Source: Leuconostoc falkenbergense (GTDB taxonomy: Bacteria; Bacillota; Bacilli; Lactobacillales; Lactobacillaceae). From it: a stretch of DNA of 64,000 bases. The stretch lies in contig NZ_BMBS01000001.1 in the NCBI RefSeq assembly GCF_014634805.1, positions 62,001-126,000 on the forward strand, read 5' to 3'. Under the pieces are notes generated by a model, which searched no databases, had not been told where the DNA came from, and was given only the letters and a program-made list of their open reading frames with translations. Position 1 is the stretch's first letter, and every line of letters starts with the position of its first letter. Positions 1 through 7,095 of the stretch are shown here, in pieces. A program made the translations under genes and the position numbers.

Positions 1-610
1 AGCCAACTAGGCGGTGATGCTTGTTAATAGCATGAACCATTGGTCCAGTTACAAGTGCCACACGATCATGTTTGTTACGGATTAGAAGTTCAGTCGCCTC
101 TTTGACGGCAGCAACATAGTCAATATTGACACTTGGCAAAATTCCTTCTTCATCTAGTGAGCCTGCCAAAACAACCGGGGCATCAACTGCCGCAATTGTA
201 TTAAGTATTTCACGATCCAATTCATTTCCCATGAAAATAATACCGTCTACTTGTTTACTAGCAAGGTTGTTGACAGCCATTGTCTCACGCACAGGATCTT
301 CGTCTGTGTTTGTTAACAAAACATCATAATGATACATGTTGGCTACATCATCAATACCACGTGCTAATTCAGAGTAATACATATCGGTCACATCAGGCAT
401 GACTACCCCGATAGTGGTTGTCTTTTTTGAAGCTAGTCCTCTAGCCACAGCGTTAGGATGGTATCCTAACGCTTCAATTGCATCCAAAACCTTACGTTTA
501 GTTGATTCACGTACATTACTATTACCGTTCACTACTCGTGAAACAGTTGCCAAAGACACCCCAACACGACTAGCAACATCATATATTGTAGCTGTCTGCT
601 TTTTTTGCAT
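1..610 (-). CDS. ccpA: Catabolite control protein A (LacI/GalR family), 3' part missing
   Basis: The gene starts at 610 and runs off the left edge; about 203 residues are visible. The N-terminus holds a LacI-type helix-turn-helix at residues 7-29 (IYDVASRVGVSLATVSRVVNG). The hinge helix follows (YHPNAVARGLASKKT), then the start of the periplasmic-binding-protein-like effector domain (TIGVVMPDVTDMYYSELARG). CcpA binds HPr-Ser-P and represses or activates carbon genes at cre sites. A good ribosome site (AAAGAGGA) precedes the ATG. The gene is divergent from pepQ, the arrangement known for ccpA in many lactic acid bacteria, which favours CcpA over another LacI-type regulator. A cre overlapping its own -35 box suggests autoregulation. 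The missing C-terminus prevents checking the HPr-contact residues. Confidence 0.92.
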   Translation of the reverse strand, partial: MQKKQTATIYDVASRVGVSLATVSRVVNGNSNVRESTKRKVLDAIEALGYHPNAVARGLASKKTTTIGVVMPDVTDMYYSELARGIDDVANMYHYDVLLTNTDEDPVRETMAVNNLASKQVDGIIFMGNELDREILNTIAAVDAPVVLAGSLDEEGILPSVNIDYVAAVKEATELLIRNKHDRVALVTGPMVHAINKHHRLVG

Positions 611-671
611 AATATAGTCCTCTTTCAATTCATTAATTTGACACAATCCATATTTTAAGTCATCTCATTTC

Positions 672-699
672 ATTATAGCAAAATAAACACAATTTGCAA
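672..699 (-). promoter_or_regulatory. ccpA promoter
   Basis: On the minus strand, TTGCAA (699-694) and TATAAT (677-672) are separated by 16 bp. A TGC precedes the -10 box, giving an extended -10 element. The cre at 695-708 overlaps the -35 hexamer. Confidence 0.8.
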
Positions 700-708
700 A
701 CGCTTACA
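695..708. promoter_or_regulatory. cre site between ccpA and pepQ
   Basis: TGCAAACGCTTACA fits the catabolite-responsive-element consensus TGWNANCGNTNWCA with one mismatch at the third base. It overlaps the ccpA -35 box, so bound CcpA should block its own promoter. It lies about 110 bp upstream of the pepQ start, so an effect on pepQ is possible but not shown. Confidence 0.75.
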
Positions 709-816
709 ATGACTAATTTACACGTTTTCACAATTGTTTCAATTTGTTACAAGAAAAACAACAAGAAATGAAAGTGATACAATAAAGACATAGTAAACTA
801 CGAGGTAGATAATTTT

Positions 817-1914
817 ATGAACTCAGAAAAAATCAATCAATTAACGAATTGGTTAAACGATCAAAACCTAAGTGGTGCAATCATCACAAACTATCATAGT
901 GTTGCCTATTTGAGTGGCTTTGAATCTGATCCAATTGAACGTGTACTAGCTTTGGTCTTGTTAGCTGATCATGAGCCATTTTTATTTGGCCCTGCACTTG
1001 AAGTTAATAGTATGAAAGAAAGTGGCTGGCAGTATGAAGCTTTTGGTTATGAAGACCAAGAAAACCCTTGGTCAAAGTTGGCTGCGCACATTCAAGCTGC
1101 GACTCATGGTACCTTTTTTGCTATCGAAGCAGATAATATGACTGTTGCTCGCTTGAATTTGCTACAAGCAGCATTTCCAGCAGCACAATTCATCACCGAT
1201 ATCACTGACCAAGTTAACAAGTTGCGCCTCATCAAAATGCCAGCTGAAATTGAACACATGAAAGCTGCCGGACGCGATGCCGACCGTGCCTTTGAAATTG
1301 GCTTCCAAGCATTAAAAGAAGGTGTTTCAGAACTCGCTGTCGCTGCTGAGCTAGAATATCAGCTCAAAAAATCAGGTGTGGTTGGCATGAGTTTTGAAAC
1401 ACTCGTTCAATTTGGTGATCATGCCGCTGATCCCCACGGTTCAACCTCTAGTCGCACTCTTAGTGCCGGCGAAATGGCACTATTTGATTTAGGCACAATG
1501 ACAGAAGGTTACGCCTCAGATGCTACCAGAACAGTCGCATTTGGGCCAGTGAGTGATGAAGCTAAACGAATTCATGCTGTCACTTTAGAAGCTCAGCTAG
1601 CAGCACAATCACAAGCTAAAGTTGGCATGACAGCTAGCGAGTTAGACGCCGTAGCGCGTGACATCATTACCAAAGCTGGATATGGCGAATACTTCAATCA
1701 CCGCCTTGGCCACGGTTTAGGATCTTCAGTACACGAATTCCCTTCAATTATGGCAGGCAATGATATGACCCTTGAAGAAGGTATGGTATTTTCAATTGAA
1801 CCAGGTATTTATGTTCCTGGCGTTGCTGGCGTTCGAATTGAAGATAGTGGCTACATGAGCCGAGATGGTTTCGTACCTTACACACATACATCAAAAGAAT
1901 TACTACAATTCTAA
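817..1914 (+). CDS. pepQ: Xaa-Pro dipeptidase (prolidase) PepQ
   Basis: This 365-residue M24-family metallopeptidase cleaves Xaa-Pro dipeptides in the cytoplasm and so recycles proline from casein or plant peptides. The N-terminal creatinase-like domain spans about residues 1-130 and the pita-bread catalytic domain about 140-360. The five dinuclear metal ligands are all present: D224 (ALFDLG), D235 (YASDATR), H299 (RLGHG), E328 (SIEPG) and E342 (RIEDSG). H306 (VHEFP) is the conserved second histidine. Length matches PepQ of lactobacilli. An AGGT-type ribosome site precedes the ATG, and a TACAAT -10 element (778-783) is visible without a clear -35 box. The gene is divergent from ccpA and followed by a strong terminator, so it is monocistronic. 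Confidence 0.95.
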   Translation: MNSEKINQLTNWLNDQNLSGAIITNYHSVAYLSGFESDPIERVLALVLLADHEPFLFGPALEVNSMKESGWQYEAFGYEDQENPWSKLAAHIQAATHGTFFAIEADNMTVARLNLLQAAFPAAQFITDITDQVNKLRLIKMPAEIEHMKAAGRDADRAFEIGFQALKEGVSELAVAAELEYQLKKSGVVGMSFETLVQFGDHAADPHGSTSSRTLSAGEMALFDLGTMTEGYASDATRTVAFGPVSDEAKRIHAVTLEAQLAAQSQAKVGMTASELDAVARDIITKAGYGEYFNHRLGHGLGSSVHEFPSIMAGNDMTLEEGMVFSIEPGIYVPGVAGVRIEDSGYMSRDGFVPYTHTSKELLQF

Positions 1915-1918
1915 ATTT

Positions 1919-1955
1919 AAAAAAGATGCGTTCATATGCTGAACGCATCTTTTTT
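1919..1955. terminator. Bidirectional intrinsic terminator between pepQ and the CPBP protease gene
   Basis: A perfect 11-bp stem (AGATGCGTTCA, 1924-1934, with 1940-1950) and a 5-base loop are flanked by A-runs on the left and T-runs on the right. It can therefore end transcripts from both convergent genes. The stop codon of the minus-strand gene overlaps it. Confidence 0.9.
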
Positions 1956-2691
1956 AATGTTGCATTTTATTGATGGCCAATAGTAACAGCGGTATCATAG
2001 TCACACCATTATTCAGCATGTGAATCGCAATATTATTTTGAATCGCACCTGTTTTTTTATACACATAGGCTAACACCATACCCATGCTGGCGTACATTAA
2101 ATAACTCAATCCGTCTGATAACGTGGTGGGAATCAGACCCATGTGTGGAAAAGCGAATATCACACCCGATAAAATGATATTTCCCCACCACCAATTGCGT
2201 CGGAAAAAGTAATTGAGAACTAGCCCTCTAAAAACCAGCTCTTCGACAACTGGTGCTAAGATCACAGCATAGATAATCATGGCAATCATTGTGACATTTA
2301 GATTTGAAGTCAACTGATTGATGGCTTCTTCATTTGCTGTTGTCGTCTCACCTGTTAAATTGACTCTTAAGTTTGCAATAGTTAACTCAATGGCCAACAT
2401 AAGCAACCACATGCCAACCAGCCACCAGAAACTTTTCCTTTTTGGTGATGAATTAGGTTGAAAAATAGGCGTTATGGCCGTTGCTTTGAGCAAACGGTAG
2501 GCGTATATGCCTATCGCAATATACACCACAACCATGACCGATGCCCACAAAATCTGTTCCCATAAAACAGAACTTGCACTCGCTAATCCCAAAAAAGCAG
2601 GTGCAAACATCATCAAAAATATTACTAAACCAAAATTAATTATGCGAAGCCAAAGAGATTTAGGATTCGCAGTTTCCGTCATTTCAAGCAT
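1954..2691 (-). CDS. CPBP family intramembrane metalloprotease (CAAX/Abi type)
   Basis: A polytopic membrane protein of about 245 residues. Counting from the longest reading (start 2703), it carries the conserved glutamate motif EELVFRG (E154, E155, R159), the FAFPH motif (H187) and the IAIHMLNN motif (H228, N231), the metal-binding set of CPBP/Rce1-like proteases. In lactic acid bacteria such proteins are linked to bacteriocin self-immunity or membrane-protein processing, but the substrate here is unknown. Three nearby ATGs lie at 2703, 2691 and 2682. The AGGA at 2700-2697 is 5 bases from the 2691 ATG, so that start is preferred. The gene overlaps or abuts the preceding small membrane protein gene, implying translational coupling. 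No bacteriocin gene is adjacent, so immunity is not supported by context. Confidence 0.85.
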   Translation of the reverse strand: MLEMTETANPKSLWLRIINFGLVIFLMMFAPAFLGLASASSVLWEQILWASVMVVVYIAIGIYAYRLLKATAITPIFQPNSSPKRKSFWWLVGMWLLMLAIELTIANLRVNLTGETTTANEEAINQLTSNLNVTMIAMIIYAVILAPVVEELVFRGLVLNYFFRRNWWWGNIILSGVIFAFPHMGLIPTTLSDGLSYLMYASMGMVLAYVYKKTGAIQNNIAIHMLNNGVTMIPLLLLAINKMQH

Positions 2692-2887
2692 CATCTTCCT
2701 CATGTTGCATTTTTTGTTTTTGCCAATATAACCAAATATACCCGATATTAACCAGTATAACTAATATGACGACTAACAAAATGGTTAACCAAAGTGTTAG
2801 ATAATGATGATAGTATAACAGAAATATACTAATAAAGGCCACAATCGCAATCAATGGCAAAACAATACGCGCTGCCAAATTAAACAT
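2684..2887 (-). CDS. Small two-helix membrane protein of unknown function
   Basis: 67 residues with two hydrophobic segments (about 6-25 and 30-53) and a short charged tail ending EEDDA. I do not recognise a family. Its ATG directly follows the stop codon of the HAD phosphatase gene, and its last codons overlap the ribosome site and alternative starts of the membrane protease gene, so the three are probably cotranscribed and coupled. The ribosome site (GGAGGG) lies inside the end of the upstream gene. Possible roles include a partner of the protease, but nothing in the sequence proves this. Confidence 0.6.
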   Translation of the reverse strand: MFNLAARIVLPLIAIVAFISIFLLYYHHYLTLWLTILLVVILVILVNIGYIWLYWQKQKMQHEEDDA

Positions 2888-3721
2888 TTAGCCCTCCAAA
2901 TGAGTGTTGATAAACTCAGCCACAGCGCCTTCATTATTGGTTTTATCCAAAATCAAATTAGCAATGGCTTTAATTTCCGGCTTTGCATTGGCAACAGCTG
3001 CACCGACACCAGCGGCTTTAATCTGAGAAGAGTCATTCAAACTATCACCCAACGCGGCAACTTCATTATGCGCAATACCTAGCAAATCAGCTAATTCTAG
3101 CCCTGTTGACCCTTTATCACTGCCCTTAGGATTAAATTCTACATAGCGATCTGAACTATATGTCGTCAGCACTTGATCCGCTAATTTGGCATTAACAGTT
3201 TTATCAATCGCACGCAAAACTTCATGGTCAGTATGCTCAAAAATGACTTTCATGATTGGCTTCTCATTAGATAAAAAGTTCAAATCGTCATTAGGCATTT
3301 CAACATACGGCACGGAACGTTCCGCCATATACGCTTTATCAGCTGATGAAATATTATGAATAAATAGCGTATCAAGCGTATAAATATGGGTATCAATGTC
3401 GTTTTGAATCTGACCTAATTTGAAAATTTCTTTAGCTAGGTTGGGTGACATGCCATGCTGTACAACAATTTTCTCAGAACCATCAGCGTGCACCTCAACA
3501 ATAGCACCACCATTGTAGGACACAACATATTGTTTTTCTTGTTTGTTTAGTCCCAAAGTAGCTAACGTACCAAACACTGATTTGTATGATCTTCCTGTAT
3601 TAGGAACAAAATAGCCACCTTGTTGCACGAACTTTTGAACTGCTGTGATGTTTTCAGGATGAATCGTGCCATCATCATTAAGTAACGTCTCATCGAGATC
3701 TGAAAGAATTAGCTTGATCAT
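2888..3721 (-). CDS. Cof-type HAD-IIB family sugar/nucleotide phosphatase
   Basis: A 277-residue haloacid-dehalogenase-superfamily hydrolase. Motif I is LILSDLDETLL (nucleophile D8 and D10 from the ATG used here), motif IV is ALGDSLNDSSQI near the C-terminus, and the large cap insertion between them is the IIB (Cof) type. Such enzymes dephosphorylate sugar phosphates, FMN or PLP; the substrate cannot be read from sequence. A longer reading starts at a TTG at 3733, but GGAG 7 bases before the ATG at 3721 marks the real start. A promoter (TTGAAT, 17 bp, TATAGT) lies in the end of the sprT gene. The gene leads a short operon with the two membrane-protein genes downstream. Confidence 0.85.
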   Translation of the reverse strand: MIKLILSDLDETLLNDDGTIHPENITAVQKFVQQGGYFVPNTGRSYKSVFGTLATLGLNKQEKQYVVSYNGGAIVEVHADGSEKIVVQHGMSPNLAKEIFKLGQIQNDIDTHIYTLDTLFIHNISSADKAYMAERSVPYVEMPNDDLNFLSNEKPIMKVIFEHTDHEVLRAIDKTVNAKLADQVLTTYSSDRYVEFNPKGSDKGSTGLELADLLGIAHNEVAALGDSLNDSSQIKAAGVGAAVANAKPEIKAIANLILDKTNNEGAVAEFINTHLEG

Positions 3722-3750
3722 AGTTTTCTCCAATTAATTGTCTTACATTC

Positions 3751-3779
3751 ACTATAAATGAATACGCTTACTTATTCAA
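3751..3779 (-). promoter_or_regulatory. Promoter of the HAD phosphatase operon
   Basis: On the minus strand, TTGAAT (3779-3774) and TATAGT (3756-3751) are separated by 17 bp. The -35 box lies inside the last codons of the upstream sprT-like gene. Confidence 0.6.
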
Positions 3780-4220
3780 TACCTCACCTAACAATGTCAA
3801 ACGCGCACCGCATTGACCGCAACGGTAACGGCCGACTTGAAAACGTCTATGTCTAAAAATATCATGACCCTTTTCGCATTGATAATGCCAGAGATGCTGT
3901 GTTTTTTGACGTTGGCCAATGTCTGGTGCATATCGAATACCACCAACCTGTGACAGTAGTTGCTTGAAATCAGTATCTTTGTGTTGATAGCCTTTATGCG
4001 CAAGATGTAAATGATAGTGGGTTAATTCATGTTTAATGATTTGCTCAAACACTGGTAAGTTAGCCATTTTAGGGTTGAATTCCAATTGATGCGTCGCCAA
4101 CAAATAACGACCACCGGTTGTTTTCAATCGATTATTGAAACTAGCACGGTGTCGAAATGGCTGATGAAAAGCTGTTTTTGATATGTGTTCAACCAGTTGT
4201 TGTAATTCAAAATTAGTCAT
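3768..4220 (-). CDS. sprT: SprT family protein (zincin-like fold with zinc ribbon)
   Basis: 150 residues. The zinc-protease signature HELTH is at 64-68 (IIKHELTHYHLH). A C-terminal zinc ribbon has C115, H119 and the pair C134-x2-C137. SprT-like proteins resemble the protease domain of eukaryotic Spartan. In bacteria the role is poorly known, and a link to DNA-protein crosslink handling is only by analogy. Length is normal for the Firmicute SprT-like family. The start ATG overlaps the stop of the upstream osmolyte transporter gene by 4 bases, so the two are cotranscribed, although no functional link is evident. Confidence 0.88.
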   Translation of the reverse strand: MTNFELQQLVEHISKTAFHQPFRHRASFNNRLKTTGGRYLLATHQLEFNPKMANLPVFEQIIKHELTHYHLHLAHKGYQHKDTDFKQLLSQVGGIRYAPDIGQRQKTQHLWHYQCEKGHDIFRHRRFQVGRYRCGQCGARLTLLGEVLNK

Positions 4221-5725
4221 TTTAGGATATTGTGCGTTTTCAAATATTTTTTAGCAACTGTCGCGGGTGATTGGTGCTTAACATTAACGGCGTAATTCAT
4301 ATTTTGCATGTCTTCGTTACTAATTTTGCCCGCCAAACGATTCAGAGCTCGCGTAATTTTTGGATTTTTTTTGGCGAAATCTTGACGCATCAAAGCTGCA
4401 CCTTGATAAATTGGAAAAAAATGCTGATTATCTGTCAATACTTTCAATCGATATTGAACCAGTTGCGAATCAGTTGAATAAGCATCGACCACATTCACTT
4501 GTCCTTGCTTGATTGCTTGATATCGTAAGTCGGGGTCTAAACTGACCGTTGGTATTTTTAAATTATATTGCTTTTTGACACCCGGCATGCCATCAGTGCG
4601 GTCCAAAAATTCAGCGGTCATGCCCGCTTTTGCATTAGGCAATTGCGTTAAATCACCGATTGTTTTCAAATGATACTTCGAAACATCCTTTTGAGTTACA
4701 GCAATCGCGTAGGTATCATTAAATTGCATGGGTTTTGTTAAAGTTAATTGCTGTTTTTGGGCAACTTTTAAAGCGGCCACATAGGTTGTCTGTGCATTAG
4801 CACCAACTGGCAGTGTCACAGCCGGTTCAGCTAGTGTTGCTATGACAGTACCAGTAAATTCGGGATAAATGTCGATTTTGTTACTTTTGAGTGCATTAAA
4901 GAGAAAACTTGTTTTGCCAAAATTTGGCTTCAACACAACATTAGTATTGGGGTCTGCTGATTTGATCAAATCAGCGTACATATTAATCAAAATTTCTGGT
5001 TCAGACCCAAGTTTGCCTGCAATAGTAATCGTTTGAGTTGTTGATTTTTGAGGCAACATCGGCCAAACACTTCCGCCAATAAATAAAATAGCTAATAAGC
5101 TGATAAGCCATTTTTTTACTTTAAGCCTTGCAATCCAGTTAATTAACGCGCCTGCTAAAATAGCCATAATTGCCGAAGCCAACGCACCGATTAGAATCAA
5201 ATTTGTGTTATTACGGTCAATGCCCAGCAGGATGAAATCACCAAGCCCGCCCGCGCCAATTAGTGCAGCTAATGTTGCTGTCCCAATAATTAGCACCGTG
5301 GCCGTTCTTATCCCAGCTATAATACTTGGCATCGCTAGTGGTATTTGAACTTTTCGCATGACTTTTTTTCGCGGTAACCCTAGTGCATAAGCAGCATCAA
5401 CAATACCTTTTTCGACACCAGTTAACCCCAAATAAGTATTTTGGAAAATAGGTAATAATGCATAAATAATTAAAGCAATCAGTGCAGCCGGCCAACCAAT
5501 CCCAACAAGTGGTATCAGCAATCCCAAGACCGCCAGTGATGGCAGTGTTTGCAAAATACCAGTTGCTTGTAATAACCATTCAGCGTATCGTCGATGTCGT
5601 TCAGACCAGATTGCCAGCGGTATTGCAATAACACCAGCAATCACAACTGCTGCAACTGTCAATTGGGTGTGTTGCCATAGTGCATTCCAAAATTGCGACT
5701 GCCTTGATAATAATGTCTCCCACAT
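4217..5725 (-). CDS. Osmoprotectant (glycine betaine/carnitine/choline) ABC transporter, fused permease and substrate-binding protein
   Basis: 502 residues in two parts. Residues about 1-205 form a BPD-type ABC permease with about six hydrophobic segments and the coupling region around GLPRKKVMRKVQIPLAMPSI. After a transmembrane helix (about 206-222), residues 230-502 form an OpuAC-type binding protein (VVLKPNFGKTSFLFNALKS, EFTGTVIATL). The binding domain is thus tethered outside the membrane. Fusion of permease and receptor is known for OpuA/Bus-type importers of lactic acid bacteria. The odd point is that no ATPase gene is adjacent: sprT follows and about 250 bp of non-coding DNA precedes. 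The ATPase must be encoded elsewhere or the system is incomplete. Specificity is not readable from sequence. Confidence 0.87.
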   Translation of the reverse strand: MWETLLSRQSQFWNALWQHTQLTVAAVVIAGVIAIPLAIWSERHRRYAEWLLQATGILQTLPSLAVLGLLIPLVGIGWPAALIALIIYALLPIFQNTYLGLTGVEKGIVDAAYALGLPRKKVMRKVQIPLAMPSIIAGIRTATVLIIGTATLAALIGAGGLGDFILLGIDRNNTNLILIGALASAIMAILAGALINWIARLKVKKWLISLLAILFIGGSVWPMLPQKSTTQTITIAGKLGSEPEILINMYADLIKSADPNTNVVLKPNFGKTSFLFNALKSNKIDIYPEFTGTVIATLAEPAVTLPVGANAQTTYVAALKVAQKQQLTLTKPMQFNDTYAIAVTQKDVSKYHLKTIGDLTQLPNAKAGMTAEFLDRTDGMPGVKKQYNLKIPTVSLDPDLRYQAIKQGQVNVVDAYSTDSQLVQYRLKVLTDNQHFFPIYQGAALMRQDFAKKNPKITRALNRLAGKISNEDMQNMNYAVNVKHQSPATVAKKYLKTHNILK

Positions 5726-5940
5726 GTCTTCCCCTCAATATTACAACAAAAAACGTCACATTAATCTCTATTGTTGGGTAAGCATGTGTATGATTACTTG
5801 CTTGTTTTAGCCACTACCAAAGCCTGCTAGTTTTGTCCCAATAATACCGATGTCATATTTTTTTCAATGTCATGAATCACTGCTCTATTTAGCTTATCAC
5901 AATCTTCATATTCTGACACACACCAATATCACGACTAAGC
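5726..5940. other. Intergenic region upstream of the osmolyte transporter gene
   Basis: AT-rich DNA without an open frame. The only promoter-like element on the minus strand is TTGAAA followed 15 bp later by TATTAT (within 5840-5880), which is a weak match. No ATPase remnant, repeat or structured RNA was recognised. Confidence 0.4.
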
Positions 5941-5967
5941 AAAAAAGCCCTAGCATGAGCTAGAACC
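5941..5967 (-). terminator. Intrinsic terminator of the GAF-protein gene
   Basis: Read on the minus strand, a CTAGC/GCTAG stem with a 4-base loop and flanking pairs is followed by six T. It lies just downstream of the stop codon at 5973. Confidence 0.75.
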
Positions 5968-5972
5968 ATCAT

Positions 5973-6455
5973 TTAAATCTGTTCAACATAAGCAAGCAAT
6001 GTTTGGATATAGTCTTCAAGATCTGATTGGTCCTGCTTCGTAAAACGGTTAAGTGTTGGTGAGTCAATATCTAAAACACCTAGTTTTGTACCGTCCGCTT
6101 TTGTAATTGGTACGACAATTTCTGCATTAGAAATTGGGTCACAAACAATATGTCCGGAAAATGCTTTAACATCAGGCACGACGAGGGTAGATTGCGCCGT
6201 AAAAGATTGACCAACAACACCAGAATTAGGTGAAATAACTGTCACAGCTGGCTTACCTAAAAAGGGACCTAGTACCAATTGCTTCATCTGTTGGTCATAT
6301 AGATAGAAACCGACCCAATTAATATCATCGACATTTTGATGAAGAATAGCAGCTGCATTGGCATAATTAGACAAAATAAGCTTTTCGCTTTTCTCACCCT
6401 GAATCCAAGTATCCAAAATTTGTGCAATTAGCGACTTTGTTTGAACTTCTGACAT
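5973..6455 (-). CDS. GAF-domain protein, free methionine-(R)-sulfoxide reductase family
   Basis: 160 residues, a single GAF domain of the YebR/fRMsr type, which reduces free methionine-(R)-sulfoxide in the cytosol. Family-typical stretches are NWVGFYLY, LGPFLGKPA and SGHIVCDPISNAEIVVP followed by GVLDIDSP. C105 matches the catalytic cysteine of the family. The two other cysteines known from E. coli fRMsr are valine here (GKPAV and SGVVGQS); C105 is the only cysteine in the protein. Reduction would then need an outside thiol, or activity may be altered. A longer reading starts at a TTG at 6470, but GGAGGT 7 bases before the ATG at 6455 marks the start. A T-box leader lies directly upstream. 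Confidence 0.85.
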   Translation of the reverse strand: MSEVQTKSLIAQILDTWIQGEKSEKLILSNYANAAAILHQNVDDINWVGFYLYDQQMKQLVLGPFLGKPAVTVISPNSGVVGQSFTAQSTLVVPDVKAFSGHIVCDPISNAEIVVPITKADGTKLGVLDIDSPTLNRFTKQDQSDLEDYIQTLLAYVEQI

Positions 6456-6495
6456 CTGATTGACCTCCAATAGTCATTACTGACTTAATTAAATA

Positions 6496-6760
6496 AAAAA
6501 ACCTGCACAAATATTTAACTATTTGTACAGGGACGACATGTCGTGGTACCACCCATTTTTGTGGGTATTCCCACCTTAATTCACAACAAAAATTGTTGCT
6601 AACATACGATAACGGTGCATCCGGTCTAATCAGCTTGCACCGATTGACGTGTATGATGAGTTCATCTTCGTACTATCAATTTGACGACTTTCACCAGACG
6701 TCGCTCGCTGAGCAAATTAATAGTACTACTCTTCTCAACACTTTTTGATATGAGTTGTCC
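6496..6760 (-). ncRNA. T-box riboswitch leader upstream of the methionine-sulfoxide-reductase-like gene
   Basis: On the minus strand the leader has a stem I base with AGAGTA on the 5' side and GAAGATGAACTC on the 3' side, a long middle part, and a conserved T-box core (GGGTGGTACCAC, 6554-6543). A terminator stem (CCTGTACAAATA, 6531-6520, with 6513-6502) and a run of seven T follow. Uncharged tRNA should bind the T-box and stop the terminator forming. The specifier is ambiguous. GAU (Asp) lies in strict register after the GAA that faces AGUA in the loop-E motif. AUG (Met) is one base further on and would make sense for a methionine salvage enzyme. The leader has its own promoter. Confidence 0.88.
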
Positions 6761-6763
6761 ACA

Positions 6764-6792
6764 ATTTTACACTGATTATAAATAAGTGTCAA
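6764..6792 (-). promoter_or_regulatory. Promoter of the T-box leader
   Basis: On the minus strand, TTGACA (6792-6787) and TAAAAT (6769-6764) have a 17-bp spacer. The promoter lies at the end of acpP, so the T-box unit is transcribed separately from acpP. Confidence 0.75.
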
Positions 6793-6796
6793 CAAA

Positions 6797-7045
6797 TTAA
6801 TGTTGATGGGCTACGATGTAATCAACTGTTTGTTGTAGCGTCACCAAATTTTCGGCATCATCATCAGAAATTTCGACATTGAACATATCTTCAACTTCCA
6901 ATACTAACTCAACAAAATCAATTGAATCAGCGTCAATATCCGTCAAAAAATTAAGATTAGGTGTAATTGTATCGCGTTTCACATTGAAACGTTCTGCAAT
7001 CTCATCCGCCAACATATTATAAATCGTTTCTTTTTCTATTGCCAT
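6797..7045 (-). CDS. acpP: Acyl carrier protein
   Basis: 82 residues, acidic. The 4'-phosphopantetheine attachment serine is S41 in DADSIDFVEL, and the helix around LEVEDMFNVEISDDDAE is typical. ACP carries growing acyl chains for fatty-acid and phospholipid synthesis. It follows plsX by about 50 bp on the same strand, and a plsX-acpP pair is common in Firmicutes. The isoleucine in DSID, where many ACPs have leucine, is a normal variant. No terminator separates it from the T-box promoter that overlaps its 3' end. Confidence 0.93.
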   Translation of the reverse strand: MAIEKETIYNMLADEIAERFNVKRDTITPNLNFLTDIDADSIDFVELVLEVEDMFNVEISDDDAENLVTLQQTVDYIVAHQH

Positions 7046-7095
7046 TAGAGTCTATTCTCCAGAATTTAAATGTTAAAAACTAATTGTAACACAGA

